50,880 nucleotides of DNA. Origin: Streptomyces triticagri. GTDB lineage: Bacteria > Actinomycetota > Actinomycetes > Streptomycetales > Streptomycetaceae. The position numbers and the translations under genes were made by a program. The notes beneath the pieces are model-generated. The model was not told where the DNA came from and did not search any database. It saw nothing but the letters and a program-made list of their open reading frames with translations. The stretch covers positions 8,150 to 59,029 of the forward strand of contig NZ_QUAK01000062.1 of assembly GCF_003429565.1 (NCBI RefSeq), given 5' to 3'. Below, in pieces: positions 35,746 through 42,367 of the stretch (its first letter is position 1; each line of letters opens with the position of its first letter).

Positions 35746-35765
35746 ATCTGACACCGGTGTCAGAT
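35746..35765. promoter_or_regulatory. MerR-type operator, perfect 20-bp palindrome
   Basis: ATCTGACACCGGTGTCAGAT is fully self-complementary and lies between the Old Yellow Enzyme and merR starts. On the minus strand TTGAAT precedes it and TTACGG follows with a 19-bp spacer. This over-long spacing is typical of promoters twisted into activity by MerR proteins. Confidence 0.85.
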
Positions 35766-35814
35766 TCAACCCCGGCCGTACGGTGACGGCCGCCCGGCGG
35801 CAGAGGTGGGCGAC

Positions 35815-36171
35815 ATGAAGATCGGCGAACTGTCCCGGCGCACGGCCGTGAGCGTGCGCTCGATCCGGTACTACGAGCAGAAGTGCCTCCTCGCCTCCGA
35901 CCGGACGCCCGGCGGCCACCGCGAGTACCCCGAGGCGGCCGTCGACCGCGTGATCCTCGTCCAGCAGCTTCTCGCCGCCGGCCTGACCACCGACAAGATC
36001 GCCCGCGTCCTGCCCTGCATGCGCGACCACGACGGCGGCCCGGCCGAGACCGCCACCCCATGGCTCCTGGAACAACTGACCGCGGAACGCACCCGCATCG
36101 ACCGCTCCATCGACGACCTGCGCCACACCCGCGAGATCCTCGACGAGGTCATCGCGACGGCGGCGGGCTGA
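35815..36171 (+). CDS. MerR-family transcriptional regulator
   Basis: A 118-residue MerR regulator. The winged helix-turn-helix is MKIGELSRRTAVSVRSIRYYEQ, with GGHREYPEAAVDRV as the wing. A dimerisation helix follows (WLLEQLTAERTRIDRSIDDLRHTREILDEVI). ATG 35815 is preferred over GTG 35806. One Cys (VLPCMRDHD) lies at the base of the coiled coil; a lone Cys could sense an electrophile, which fits the neighbouring ene-reductase. No metal-binding Cys cluster is seen. Confidence 0.9.
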   Translation: MKIGELSRRTAVSVRSIRYYEQKCLLASDRTPGGHREYPEAAVDRVILVQQLLAAGLTTDKIARVLPCMRDHDGGPAETATPWLLEQLTAERTRIDRSIDDLRHTREILDEVIATAAG

Positions 36172-36205
36172 GGCGTCGCGCTCAGGCGTCGAGCTCAGGC
36201 GTCGA
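36167..36205. repeat. Three tandem 13-bp copies between merR and VOC gene stops
   Basis: GCTGAGGCGTCGC, GCTCAGGCGTCGA and GCTCAGGCGTCGA lie head to tail. They span the merR stop and the last codons (ELDA) and stop of the convergent VOC gene, so copies of the VOC C-terminal codons have been duplicated. Confidence 0.85.
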
Positions 36206-36587
36206 GCTCCTCCGTCTTGACGCCCCACCGGTAGCCGTCCGGGTCGGTGACGATGGCGTACGCCTGCCGCCAGGGCATGTTGCGCAGGGGCTGTACGATC
36301 TCGCCCCCGTGCGCGGGTACGGCGTCGAGCATGCGGTGGGCCTCGTCCGGTGCGACCGTGACGTCGATGACCGTGGCTCCGGGCGCCACCGTCGGGCCCG
36401 TGGTGTCCCACCAGCGGGCGAACTCCACGCTGTGCACGGTGACCGGCAGCGGCCCGTCCACGGCCATCCACGCCTGGATGTCGTCCGGATCCGGCGACAG
36501 CGGCCGGAAGGTGCAGCCGAGGGCGGTGTAGAAGTCCTTGCTGCGGGCCGGGTCGGCGACCACGAGGTTGATCTCGAGCTTGGCCAT
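36195..36587 (-). CDS. VOC (glyoxalase/bleomycin-resistance fold) family protein
   Basis: A 130-residue protein with two beta-alpha-beta-beta-beta units. It begins MAKLEINLVVADPARSKDFYTALGCTF and has the C-terminal strand VTDPDGYRWGVKTEELDA. The conserved DPDGYRW resembles the metal-ligand strand of this superfamily, but the first-site ligand is unclear. Possible roles are lyase, isomerase or drug sequestration; the context does not decide. It converges on merR, and their coding ends are only about 24 bp apart. Confidence 0.85.
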   Translation of the reverse strand: MAKLEINLVVADPARSKDFYTALGCTFRPLSPDPDDIQAWMAVDGPLPVTVHSVEFARWWDTTGPTVAPGATVIDVTVAPDEAHRMLDAVPAHGGEIVQPLRNMPWRQAYAIVTDPDGYRWGVKTEELDA

Positions 36588-36745
36588 ACGCCCATGGAAC
36601 TGCGGGCGCCGGACGGCGGCAACCGGCGCCCGGCAACCGGGGCCGGTCGTACGGGGTGGTTCCCGGTCCCGTACGGGGAAGACTGGGCCGCGGGAGCGGC
36701 GGGCCGACCCGGGTGGCGTCGCGGACACATGGGCGGGAGAGCGGG

Positions 36746-37279
36746 ATGCGGGCACGATCGGTACGTACGGGGGCGGTGGCCGCGCTCCTTGCCGCGGCGG
36801 CGCTGACCGCCTGCGGCGGTGGCCAGGACAACGCGGACGACACCGCGGCACCCGGCGACGGGAAGACCAAGTCCAGCCCGGCGCCCGCCACTTCGAGCCC
36901 GCCCGCGAAGCCGTCGCCGTCCTTCACGGCTGCGGACGGCGACGACCTCGACGCCTGCAAGGACGCCGACTGCGAGGTCACGGTCTCCGAGCCGGTGACG
37001 ATCCGCTTCAAGGGCCCGGCAGGACCGACCACCCTCTCGGTCACCGAGGTCGCCCGCAACAAGGTCGAGTACACGGTCAAGTCCGACAACGGCCGCTCCT
37101 CCGGCGGCGCGACCGGCCCCGGCCAGGGCTGCCTCACGGTCCTCCGCTCCACCGGCAGCGGCAACACCTGCGGCGGCGTCTCCCCGGACACCGCCCCTTC
37201 CCCCCAACCCGACGCCGTAGTCATCCAGATGACCACGGGCCCGACGTCGACGGCCCTCCTGCAGATCGTCTCGAAGTGA
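36746..37279 (+). CDS. Secreted lipoprotein of unknown function
   Basis: A 177-residue lipoprotein starting at ATG 36746 behind GGGAGAGCGGG. The signal is MRARSVRTGAVAALLAAAALTACGGG, with lipobox LTAC. A Pro/Ser/Lys-rich linker of about 40 residues follows. The C-terminal domain (CKDADCEVTVSEPVTIRFKGP) is beta-rich and has four Cys, likely two disulfides. No recognised domain. Monocistronic. Confidence 0.85.
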   Translation: MRARSVRTGAVAALLAAAALTACGGGQDNADDTAAPGDGKTKSSPAPATSSPPAKPSPSFTAADGDDLDACKDADCEVTVSEPVTIRFKGPAGPTTLSVTEVARNKVEYTVKSDNGRSSGGATGPGQGCLTVLRSTGSGNTCGGVSPDTAPSPQPDAVVIQMTTGPTSTALLQIVSK

Positions 37280-37334
37280 GCTGACTCCGGGCGGTGACAG
37301 GGTGTGCGGACTGACTTGACTGCGGTCCACGCGG

Positions 37335-37667
37335 CTACTCGGTGATCCGGGGCGCGGGAACCGCGCCGAGATCGCCCTCGGGCTCGCGAGTCACCGCGTT
37401 GTGCAGCGCCGGATCGGCGTAGATCTCGGCGGTGTGCTGCCACTGGGCGAGGAGTGTGGCGACGGGGTCCGGGCTCTGCGGAGAGACCGTGCCGCGCGCC
37501 GTGCTGACGAGCTCGCCGAGCATCGTCTCGATGTCGTCGTCGGGCAGGAACTCCGACCAGGGCAAGGCTTCCGGCAGGAGCTCGCGCAGGGTGGGCAGGT
37601 GATCCGTGCGGATCAGGGCGAGATGGAAGGTTCCCCGCAGGTCGAGCGGTTCTCCGCAGGTCCTCAT
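37335..37667 (-). CDS. Hypothetical protein, 110 residues
   Basis: An acidic protein (LPEALPWSEFLPDDDIETMLGELVSTARG; LLAQWQHTAEIYADPALHNAV). The second half resembles C-termini of small streptomycete proteins linked to toxin-antitoxin genes, but I cannot name a family with confidence. ATG 37667 has no good ribosome site. Codon use supports coding. No partner gene lies next to it. Confidence 0.5.
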   Translation of the reverse strand: MRTCGEPLDLRGTFHLALIRTDHLPTLRELLPEALPWSEFLPDDDIETMLGELVSTARGTVSPQSPDPVATLLAQWQHTAEIYADPALHNAVTREPEGDLGAVPAPRITE

Positions 37668-37805
37668 CGGGCGCGCGCTGACATGGCGCCCACAGTACGG
37701 CGCCGCTGCTGGGCGAAGGGCGGGCGCACCGTCGCCGGTTCACAGGGTGACCGATGGTGGAGGTCATACCTTGCGGCGGCGGCCCTCGGCGGGCATGGTG
37801 CGCAG

Positions 37806-38576
37806 ATGATCAGCGATGACCTGCAGTTCACTGTGCTCGGCAGTGCGACGCCGTGCGCGAGTGCGGACAATCCGTGTTCCGGATATCTGGTGGCCGGCGG
37901 CGGAGCCCGGGTGTGGGTGGATGCGGGGAGTGGGACGCTCGCCGCGCTGCAGCGGTACTGCCGGCTCGACGAGGTGGACGCGATCTGGATCTCGCATCTG
38001 CATGCCGACCACAGCGCGGATCTCCTGACGGCGTACTACGCGGCGCGCTACGCCGACCTCGAACTCGACGCCCCGATCCCGCTGTACGGACCGCCCGGCA
38101 CCGCGGACCGGCTGGCGCATTTCCTCACCAACTCCGACACCCGCAGCCCTGTCGAATCCGCCTTCTCCGTACGGGAGTTGTACGACGGCCACCGGGCCGA
38201 GGCCGGCGGGCTCACCCTGACCAGCCGGTCCGTGCAACATGACATCCCCGGCTTCGCCGTACGCATCGAGTCCGCGGGCCGTTCGCTCGTCTACTCCGGC
38301 GACACGGCCCCCTGCCCGTCCCTCACGGACCTCGCCACCGACTGCGACACCCTCCTCTGCGAGGCGGAGAGCGCGGAGGTGCCGACCCTGCGTCCGCAGG
38401 CGCACCACACCCCGGAGGACACCGGCGCCACCGCCCATGCGGCCGGCGCCCGCAGCCTCGTCGTCACCCACGTCGGCCCGTACCTCACCCCGGAGGAAGC
38501 GGTGTCCCGCGCCGGGAAGCACTACGCCGGGCCGATCGACTACGCGGCCCCGGGGGCGGCCTTCACGATCGGCTGA
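37806..38576 (+). CDS. Metallo-beta-lactamase-fold hydrolase (RNase Z-like)
   Basis: A 256-residue MBL-fold protein. It begins MISDDLQFTVLGSATPCASADNPCSGYLV and has the zinc motif SHLHADHSADL (HxHxDH). Further metal ligands are in VYSGDTAPCPS, AHHTPEDTGATAH and VVTHVGP. The layout matches short RNase Z/ElaC-like hydrolases, though the tRNA exosite arm is absent, so the substrate is uncertain. ATG 37806 is in frame and close to the family start. Monocistronic. Confidence 0.88.
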   Translation: MISDDLQFTVLGSATPCASADNPCSGYLVAGGGARVWVDAGSGTLAALQRYCRLDEVDAIWISHLHADHSADLLTAYYAARYADLELDAPIPLYGPPGTADRLAHFLTNSDTRSPVESAFSVRELYDGHRAEAGGLTLTSRSVQHDIPGFAVRIESAGRSLVYSGDTAPCPSLTDLATDCDTLLCEAESAEVPTLRPQAHHTPEDTGATAHAAGARSLVVTHVGPYLTPEEAVSRAGKHYAGPIDYAAPGAAFTIG

Positions 38577-38722
38577 GGCGGGCCGGCCATAAGTCCGTTG
38601 CCGGCGCTCGCGCGACCGCGTTATGGTCGCCGGACTCTACAGATCACGCTCTCTGAGAACACAGCCGCAGTACGGGAGCGAGCCCGCGCACAGCAGCGCG
38701 GAGCCACGGAGGGGCGGCATTC

Positions 38723-38755
38723 ATGTCCGCATGCCCTCCGGAGGTTCTCCTATGA
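38723..38755 (+). CDS. Candidate 10-codon leader ORF
   Basis: ATG 38723 is preceded by GGAGGGG at 38708-38714 with an 8-nt spacer, the best ribosome site in this gap. The frame encodes MSACPPEVLL and ends at TGA 38753-38755, overlapping the ATG of the next gene (ATGA). The downstream gene's own GGAGG lies inside this frame. It may couple or attenuate translation. The alternative is that ATG 38731, in frame with the oxidoreductase, is its true start. Confidence 0.4.
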   Translation: MSACPPEVLL

Positions 38756-39612
38756 AGATCGGTCTCGGTCTCCCCATCGACGATCCCGCCCTGCTGCTCG
38801 ACTGGGCCCGGCGCGCAGACGCCGGCCCCTTCCACACCCTCGGCCTGCTCGACCGCCTCGTCTACGACAATCCCGAGCCGCTGATCACCCTGGCCACGCT
38901 CGCCGGCGCCACCTCGCGCATCCGCCTCCAGACCGAGGTGCTGATCGCGCCCGTCCACAACACCGCGCTGCTCGCCAAGCAGGCCGCGACGCTCGACCGC
39001 TTGTCCGGCGGCCGGTTCACGCTCGGCATCGGCGTCGGCGGGCGCGAGGACGACTGCCTCGCCGCAGGCATCGACATCCGGCGCCGGGGCCGCCGCCTCG
39101 ACGAGCAGATGCGGCTGCTCGACCTGACCTGGCGCGGTGAGCCGTACGGCGAGGGCGTCGGGCCCATCGGTCCCGCGCCCACGACGCCCGGTGGGCCTGA
39201 GGTGCTGTTCGGCGGGTTCGCGCCGGCGGCGATCGAGCGGGTCGGCCGGTTCGGCCACGGCTTCCTCGGTGCGGCGCTGCCGCCGCGGTTCATGGACGGC
39301 ATGTTCCGCGACGTGGAGACGGTCTGGGAGAGGTACGAACGCCCTGGCCGGCCGCGACTGGTCGCCCAGGTCAACGTCGCCCTCGGCCCGGACCACATCG
39401 TCGAGCAGGCCCGACGCGTCCTCCTCGACTACTACGACTTCACCGGCCGCGCCGACCACATGGCCGAAGGCCTCCTCAGCACGCCGGAGTCGATCCGCAC
39501 GGCGGTCGCGGACTTCACCGCCATCGGCGCGGACGAGGTCATGCTCTACTGCTGGTCCTCGGACATCGCCCAGCTCGACCGCCTGGCGGATGCCCTCTTC
39601 TCGCTCTGGTAG
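38752..39612 (+). CDS. LLM-class (luciferase-like, F420- or flavin-dependent) oxidoreductase
   Basis: A 286-residue bacterial-luciferase-fold enzyme. It begins MKIGLGLPIDDPALLLDWARRAD. TIM-barrel segments are LITLATLAGATSRIRLQTEVLIAPVH, NTALLAKQAATLDRLSGGRFTLGIGVGGR and EVLFGGFAPAAIERV. ATG 38752 follows GGAGG with 8-nt spacing. Streptomyces members mostly use F420, but no cofactor-specific residue settles it. Substrate unknown. It converges on the next gene with a 10-bp gap. Confidence 0.88.
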   Translation: MKIGLGLPIDDPALLLDWARRADAGPFHTLGLLDRLVYDNPEPLITLATLAGATSRIRLQTEVLIAPVHNTALLAKQAATLDRLSGGRFTLGIGVGGREDDCLAAGIDIRRRGRRLDEQMRLLDLTWRGEPYGEGVGPIGPAPTTPGGPEVLFGGFAPAAIERVGRFGHGFLGAALPPRFMDGMFRDVETVWERYERPGRPRLVAQVNVALGPDHIVEQARRVLLDYYDFTGRADHMAEGLLSTPESIRTAVADFTAIGADEVMLYCWSSDIAQLDRLADALFSLW

Positions 39613-39622
39613 GGCCGGGCGG

Positions 39623-40078
39623 TCAGTTGTCCGGGCACATCCCGTCCTTCAACTTCGGTTCGAAGAGCCCGGTCCCGGACCGCGGCGCTTCCTCGGCCGG
39701 CGTGAGAGTCAGACAGACCACGTCGTCCGCGTTGCCGTTGCTGACGTGCCAGTCCTCGTCGCCGGTGAGGTGGAAGTAGTACGTCCGGAGGCTGTCGTCG
39801 CCCGGATCCGTCGAGAAGCCCGCGCTCGGCGTGAACGGCACCGGTACGGACTTGCGCTGCGCGGCGCTCTCCACGGCCGAGTCCACCGCCGCCTGTATGT
39901 CCTTGGGGAGCGAGCCGGCATAGTGGGCCGACTCCATCCGGTCCACGGCGTCCCGCGAGACCTCCCCCAACTCGTCCCGGTCCAGCCTCGATTGCTCCCA
40001 CAGGATCAAGCCGAAGATCGTGGCCAGGACCAGTGGCAGTGCCACCAGCGCGATGAAGTACCCCCGTTGTATCTGCAT
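39623..40078 (-). CDS. Membrane-anchored extracytoplasmic protein, unknown
   Basis: A 151-residue protein with one N-terminal membrane anchor (GYFIALVALPLVLATIFGLIL). An acidic outside domain follows (LDRDELGEVSRDAVDRMESAHYAG) with YYFHLTGDEDWHVSNGN and two Cys near the end (VVCLTLTP and GMCPD) that may form a disulfide. No domain recognised. ATG 40078 is the only sensible start. Confidence 0.7.
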   Translation of the reverse strand: MQIQRGYFIALVALPLVLATIFGLILWEQSRLDRDELGEVSRDAVDRMESAHYAGSLPKDIQAAVDSAVESAAQRKSVPVPFTPSAGFSTDPGDDSLRTYYFHLTGDEDWHVSNGNADDVVCLTLTPAEEAPRSGTGLFEPKLKDGMCPDN

Positions 40079-40139
40079 GGCCGGGATCGTAGGGGCACCG
40101 ACGCCCGGCAGGGCGTGCTTCGACCTGGACCGAAAGGCG

Positions 40140-40361
40140 TCAGGACAACTCCCCCCGCGCGACGGCCGCGACGAACGCGGACCAGGGGGCCGCGGTGATG
40201 AGGAGGGCGGGGCCGGCGGGGTTCTTGGAGTCGCGCACGGGGACGCCGGGGGCGGCGTGGTTGTCGAGGACTTCGAGGCAACTGCCGGCGGTGTCGTTGC
40301 TGTACGAGGACTTCCGCCAGCCGGAGAGGGCCGAGGCGTCAGGAATGGCGAGGTTGCTCAC
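40140..40361 (-). CDS. DUF397 protein
   Basis: A 73-residue DUF397 protein: LSGWRKSSYSNDTAGSCLEVLD...VPVRDSKNPAGPALLITAAPWSAFVAAV (separate motifs). The WRKSSYSN, CLEV and VRDSK signatures are exact for this actinobacterial family. It starts at GTG 40361 and overlaps the end of the XRE gene by 23 bp. Such pairs are frequent in Streptomyces and include the WhiJ-type developmental loci; the small protein is thought to modulate its XRE partner. Confidence 0.92.
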   Translation of the reverse strand: MSNLAIPDASALSGWRKSSYSNDTAGSCLEVLDNHAAPGVPVRDSKNPAGPALLITAAPWSAFVAAVARGELS

Positions 40362-41148
40362 GGTCTCTGTACTCCTTTGCTCGCGCCTTCAGGAAGGCGA
40401 GCGACTCCGTCTGCGGGAGGGCGTCCGCCAGGGCGAGATGGTAACGGTCGTACAGCTCGTCCACGACGACGGGTGAGTCGTGGATCCGGCTCCACCGCAC
40501 TCCCTCGTTGTACGCCACGGGCGGCTGGTCGTCGAAGGCCATCAGCGTCAGCATGCTCGACATCAGAGGGTGCATGCCGAGGTCGAACGGCAGGATGTGC
40601 ACGCGGATGCGCCCGCACTCCACCAGGTCGATGAGGTGGGCGAGCTGGCCGGCCATCACTTCAGGGCCGCCGACTGCGCGGCGTAGAACCGCTTCGTCGA
40701 GCAGGGCCCAGACCGAGGGCGTCACCGGGTCGTTCAGGATTTCTGCTCGCTGAAGGCGGGTGACGACGCGCTGGTCACGTTGTTCTGCCGGCAGCGGTGG
40801 ATACGTGGTGCTGAGCACCGTCCGCGCATACGCCTCCGTCTGCAGGATGCCCGGCACGAAGGACAGCGCGAACTCGCGTAATGAAACCGCCTGTTGCTCG
40901 AGCGCGCGGGCAGCCTCGAAGTACTCGGCCACGACCACGTCCCGCTCCGGCAAGAAGCTCGCCAGCACATCCCCCGTCCCCAGCGCCCGATCCAGACGCC
41001 TCGCGTCGTCACGTGACGGAACCCGTCTCCCCGCCTCGATATGCGCAATGTGCGACCGCGTCATGATCGCCGCATCGGCCAGCTCCTGCTGCGTGAGGCC
41101 CGCGGCCTCCCGCTTCGCGCGGAGCCAGTCGCCGTACTTGTTCGCCAT
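40339..41148 (-). CDS. XRE-family regulator with DUF5753 (WhiJ-like)
   Basis: A 269-residue regulator starting at ATG 41148 behind AGGGGAG. Its N-terminal helix-turn-helix is GLTQQELADAAIMTRSHIAHIEAGRRVPS. The rest is a DUF5753-type ligand or partner domain: LREFALSFVPGILQTEAYAR, SVWALLDEAVLRRAVGG and RIRVHILPFDLGMHPLMSS. With the overlapping DUF397 gene it forms a WhiJ-type pair. The divergent small gene on the other strand is commonly present too. Confidence 0.93.
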   Translation of the reverse strand: MANKYGDWLRAKREAAGLTQQELADAAIMTRSHIAHIEAGRRVPSRDDARRLDRALGTGDVLASFLPERDVVVAEYFEAARALEQQAVSLREFALSFVPGILQTEAYARTVLSTTYPPLPAEQRDQRVVTRLQRAEILNDPVTPSVWALLDEAVLRRAVGGPEVMAGQLAHLIDLVECGRIRVHILPFDLGMHPLMSSMLTLMAFDDQPPVAYNEGVRWSRIHDSPVVVDELYDRYHLALADALPQTESLAFLKARAKEYRDREQPRHS

Positions 41149-41269
41149 CGTCAACTCCCCTGTGACGCCTGCCTGGTCACCCGGAAACCCCTGGCGAGCC
41201 TAGCCGCGCCCCTCGCACGCTGTGACACGTTCCGTACGGACAGCGACAAATGTGAGGCAGGTGGCCGGT

Positions 41270-41578
41270 GTGGCACAGGTGAACGACGAACGGGGACAGG
41301 TCGGCGGAGTCGCGAGGCTGCTGCCCTGGGCGGGGCCGGAGGGCAAGCCCTGCTACCTCCTCGGCGGCGCCGAGGGCGGCCTGATCTCCCGGATGGCGGA
41401 CGACGCCGAGCGCGTACAGCTCGAGATGGCCGGCGAGCTCCTCGCCCACGCGACCGACCTGCTCGCCGACAGCCGCGCAACACCCCCACAGCTCCGCTAC
41501 CTCCTGGCCAGAATGGCCGAGTCCCTCACCGACGTACGCCGCATCGCGGTCAGCCGCGGCGTCCAGACCCTGCCGTGA
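41270..41578 (+). CDS. Small hypothetical protein divergent from the XRE gene
   Basis: About 102 residues, with GTG starts possible at 41252, 41261, 41270 and 41279. I chose 41270 because AGGTGG lies 5 nt before it. The core is VARLLPWAGPEGKPCYLLGGAEGGLISRMADDAERVQLEMAGELLAHATDLLADS, followed by a basic helix. It resembles the small divergent partner often found next to XRE-DUF397 pairs. No enzymatic motif. Confidence 0.65.
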   Translation: MAQVNDERGQVGGVARLLPWAGPEGKPCYLLGGAEGGLISRMADDAERVQLEMAGELLAHATDLLADSRATPPQLRYLLARMAESLTDVRRIAVSRGVQTLP

Positions 41579-41649
41579 GGTGGCGATTCGGAGCGCAGGA
41601 GCCGGGCAACGCCACGACCTGGCTGTCCAGAGCGTGCCAGACTTGGAGC

Positions 41650-41931
41650 ATGACGGCAGCGCACGACTACGAGCATCTGCACCACTTGGTCGACCGGCTG
41701 AGTCCGACCCAGGTGCGCCGCCTGCGGCTGATCATCACCCAGGACGAGGAACTCTCGCGAGTCGATGAGGAAGTGCCGGGAACGTCTACCGGGGGCGACG
41801 CCGACGAGGGGCCGCTGCCGCCAGAGTTCCTGGCCATGTTCGGCAGCATCGATGCACCCGCCGATTACGCCGAGCGGCATGACGACTACATCCGAGACCG
41901 CATGGAACGAGACCTCGGGCCCGAGAACTGA
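41650..41931 (+). CDS. Antitoxin-like small protein upstream of a PIN toxin remnant
   Basis: A 93-residue acidic protein. A helical N-terminus (YEHLHHLVDRLSPTQVRRLRLIITQDEEL) is followed by an acidic linker and ERHDDYIRDRMERDLGPEN. The stop overlaps the start of the PIN reading frame (TGATG), the usual toxin-antitoxin arrangement. I do not recognise a DNA-binding fold. Since its toxin is broken it may now be unconstrained. Confidence 0.72.
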   Translation: MTAAHDYEHLHHLVDRLSPTQVRRLRLIITQDEELSRVDEEVPGTSTGGDADEGPLPPEFLAMFGSIDAPADYAERHDDYIRDRMERDLGPEN

Positions 41932-42253
41932 TGATCACTGTCCTCGACACCGGCCCGCTCCTCGCGGCATTCAACGCCAATGACAAGCACCACGATCGCC
42001 GCGTGGACTTCTTTACGCGGTTGCGGGGTCGCAAGCTGTTGCCCAGCACAGTTCTGGCCGAGGTCAGCTGGAGCCTGGAACGCTGGCCGCGGATCTGATC
42101 CTGCAGTACGCAGACTTTCCTCTCGGCGCCGTGGACGCCTCGGTCATGGCTGTCGCCGAACGTTTTGGGACGGACCGCGTGGCGACGCTCGATCACAGAC
42201 ACTTTTCGGTGATCCCGCCGAAGCACGTGGTGGCTCTGACGTTGTTGCCGTAA
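41931..42253 (+). pseudogene. PIN-domain (VapC-type) toxin, broken by an internal deletion/frameshift
   Basis: From ATG 41931 the frame reads MITVLDTGPLLAAFNANDK and LLPSTVLAEVSWSLE, then hits TGA at 42096-42098. From about 42083 another frame continues with LAADLILQYADFPLG, AVDASVMAVAERFGTDRV and ATLDHRHFSVI up to TAA 42251-42253. These are the two halves of a streptomycete PIN nuclease, with the acidic residues (VLD, AEV, AVD, TLD) all present. About 30 codons between them are missing, and the 323-bp total is not a multiple of three. The toxin is therefore most likely inactive. Confidence 0.85.
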
Positions 42254-42367
42254 ACGCGTACGTTGCCCGGGACCGGGTGCTTCCCCGCCCCGTTTGTTGC
42301 AGCGGGATGAAATCGATCGCCCCCCGTGTTGGCGTCACCGGCAGATCGGATCGACGGGAGGGCCCAG

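Noticed and set aside
41041..41649. N-terminal extension of the antitoxin-like protein to 296 residues
   Set aside because: The extension lies antisense to the XRE gene and overlaps the small divergent gene in a different frame. It has no domain.
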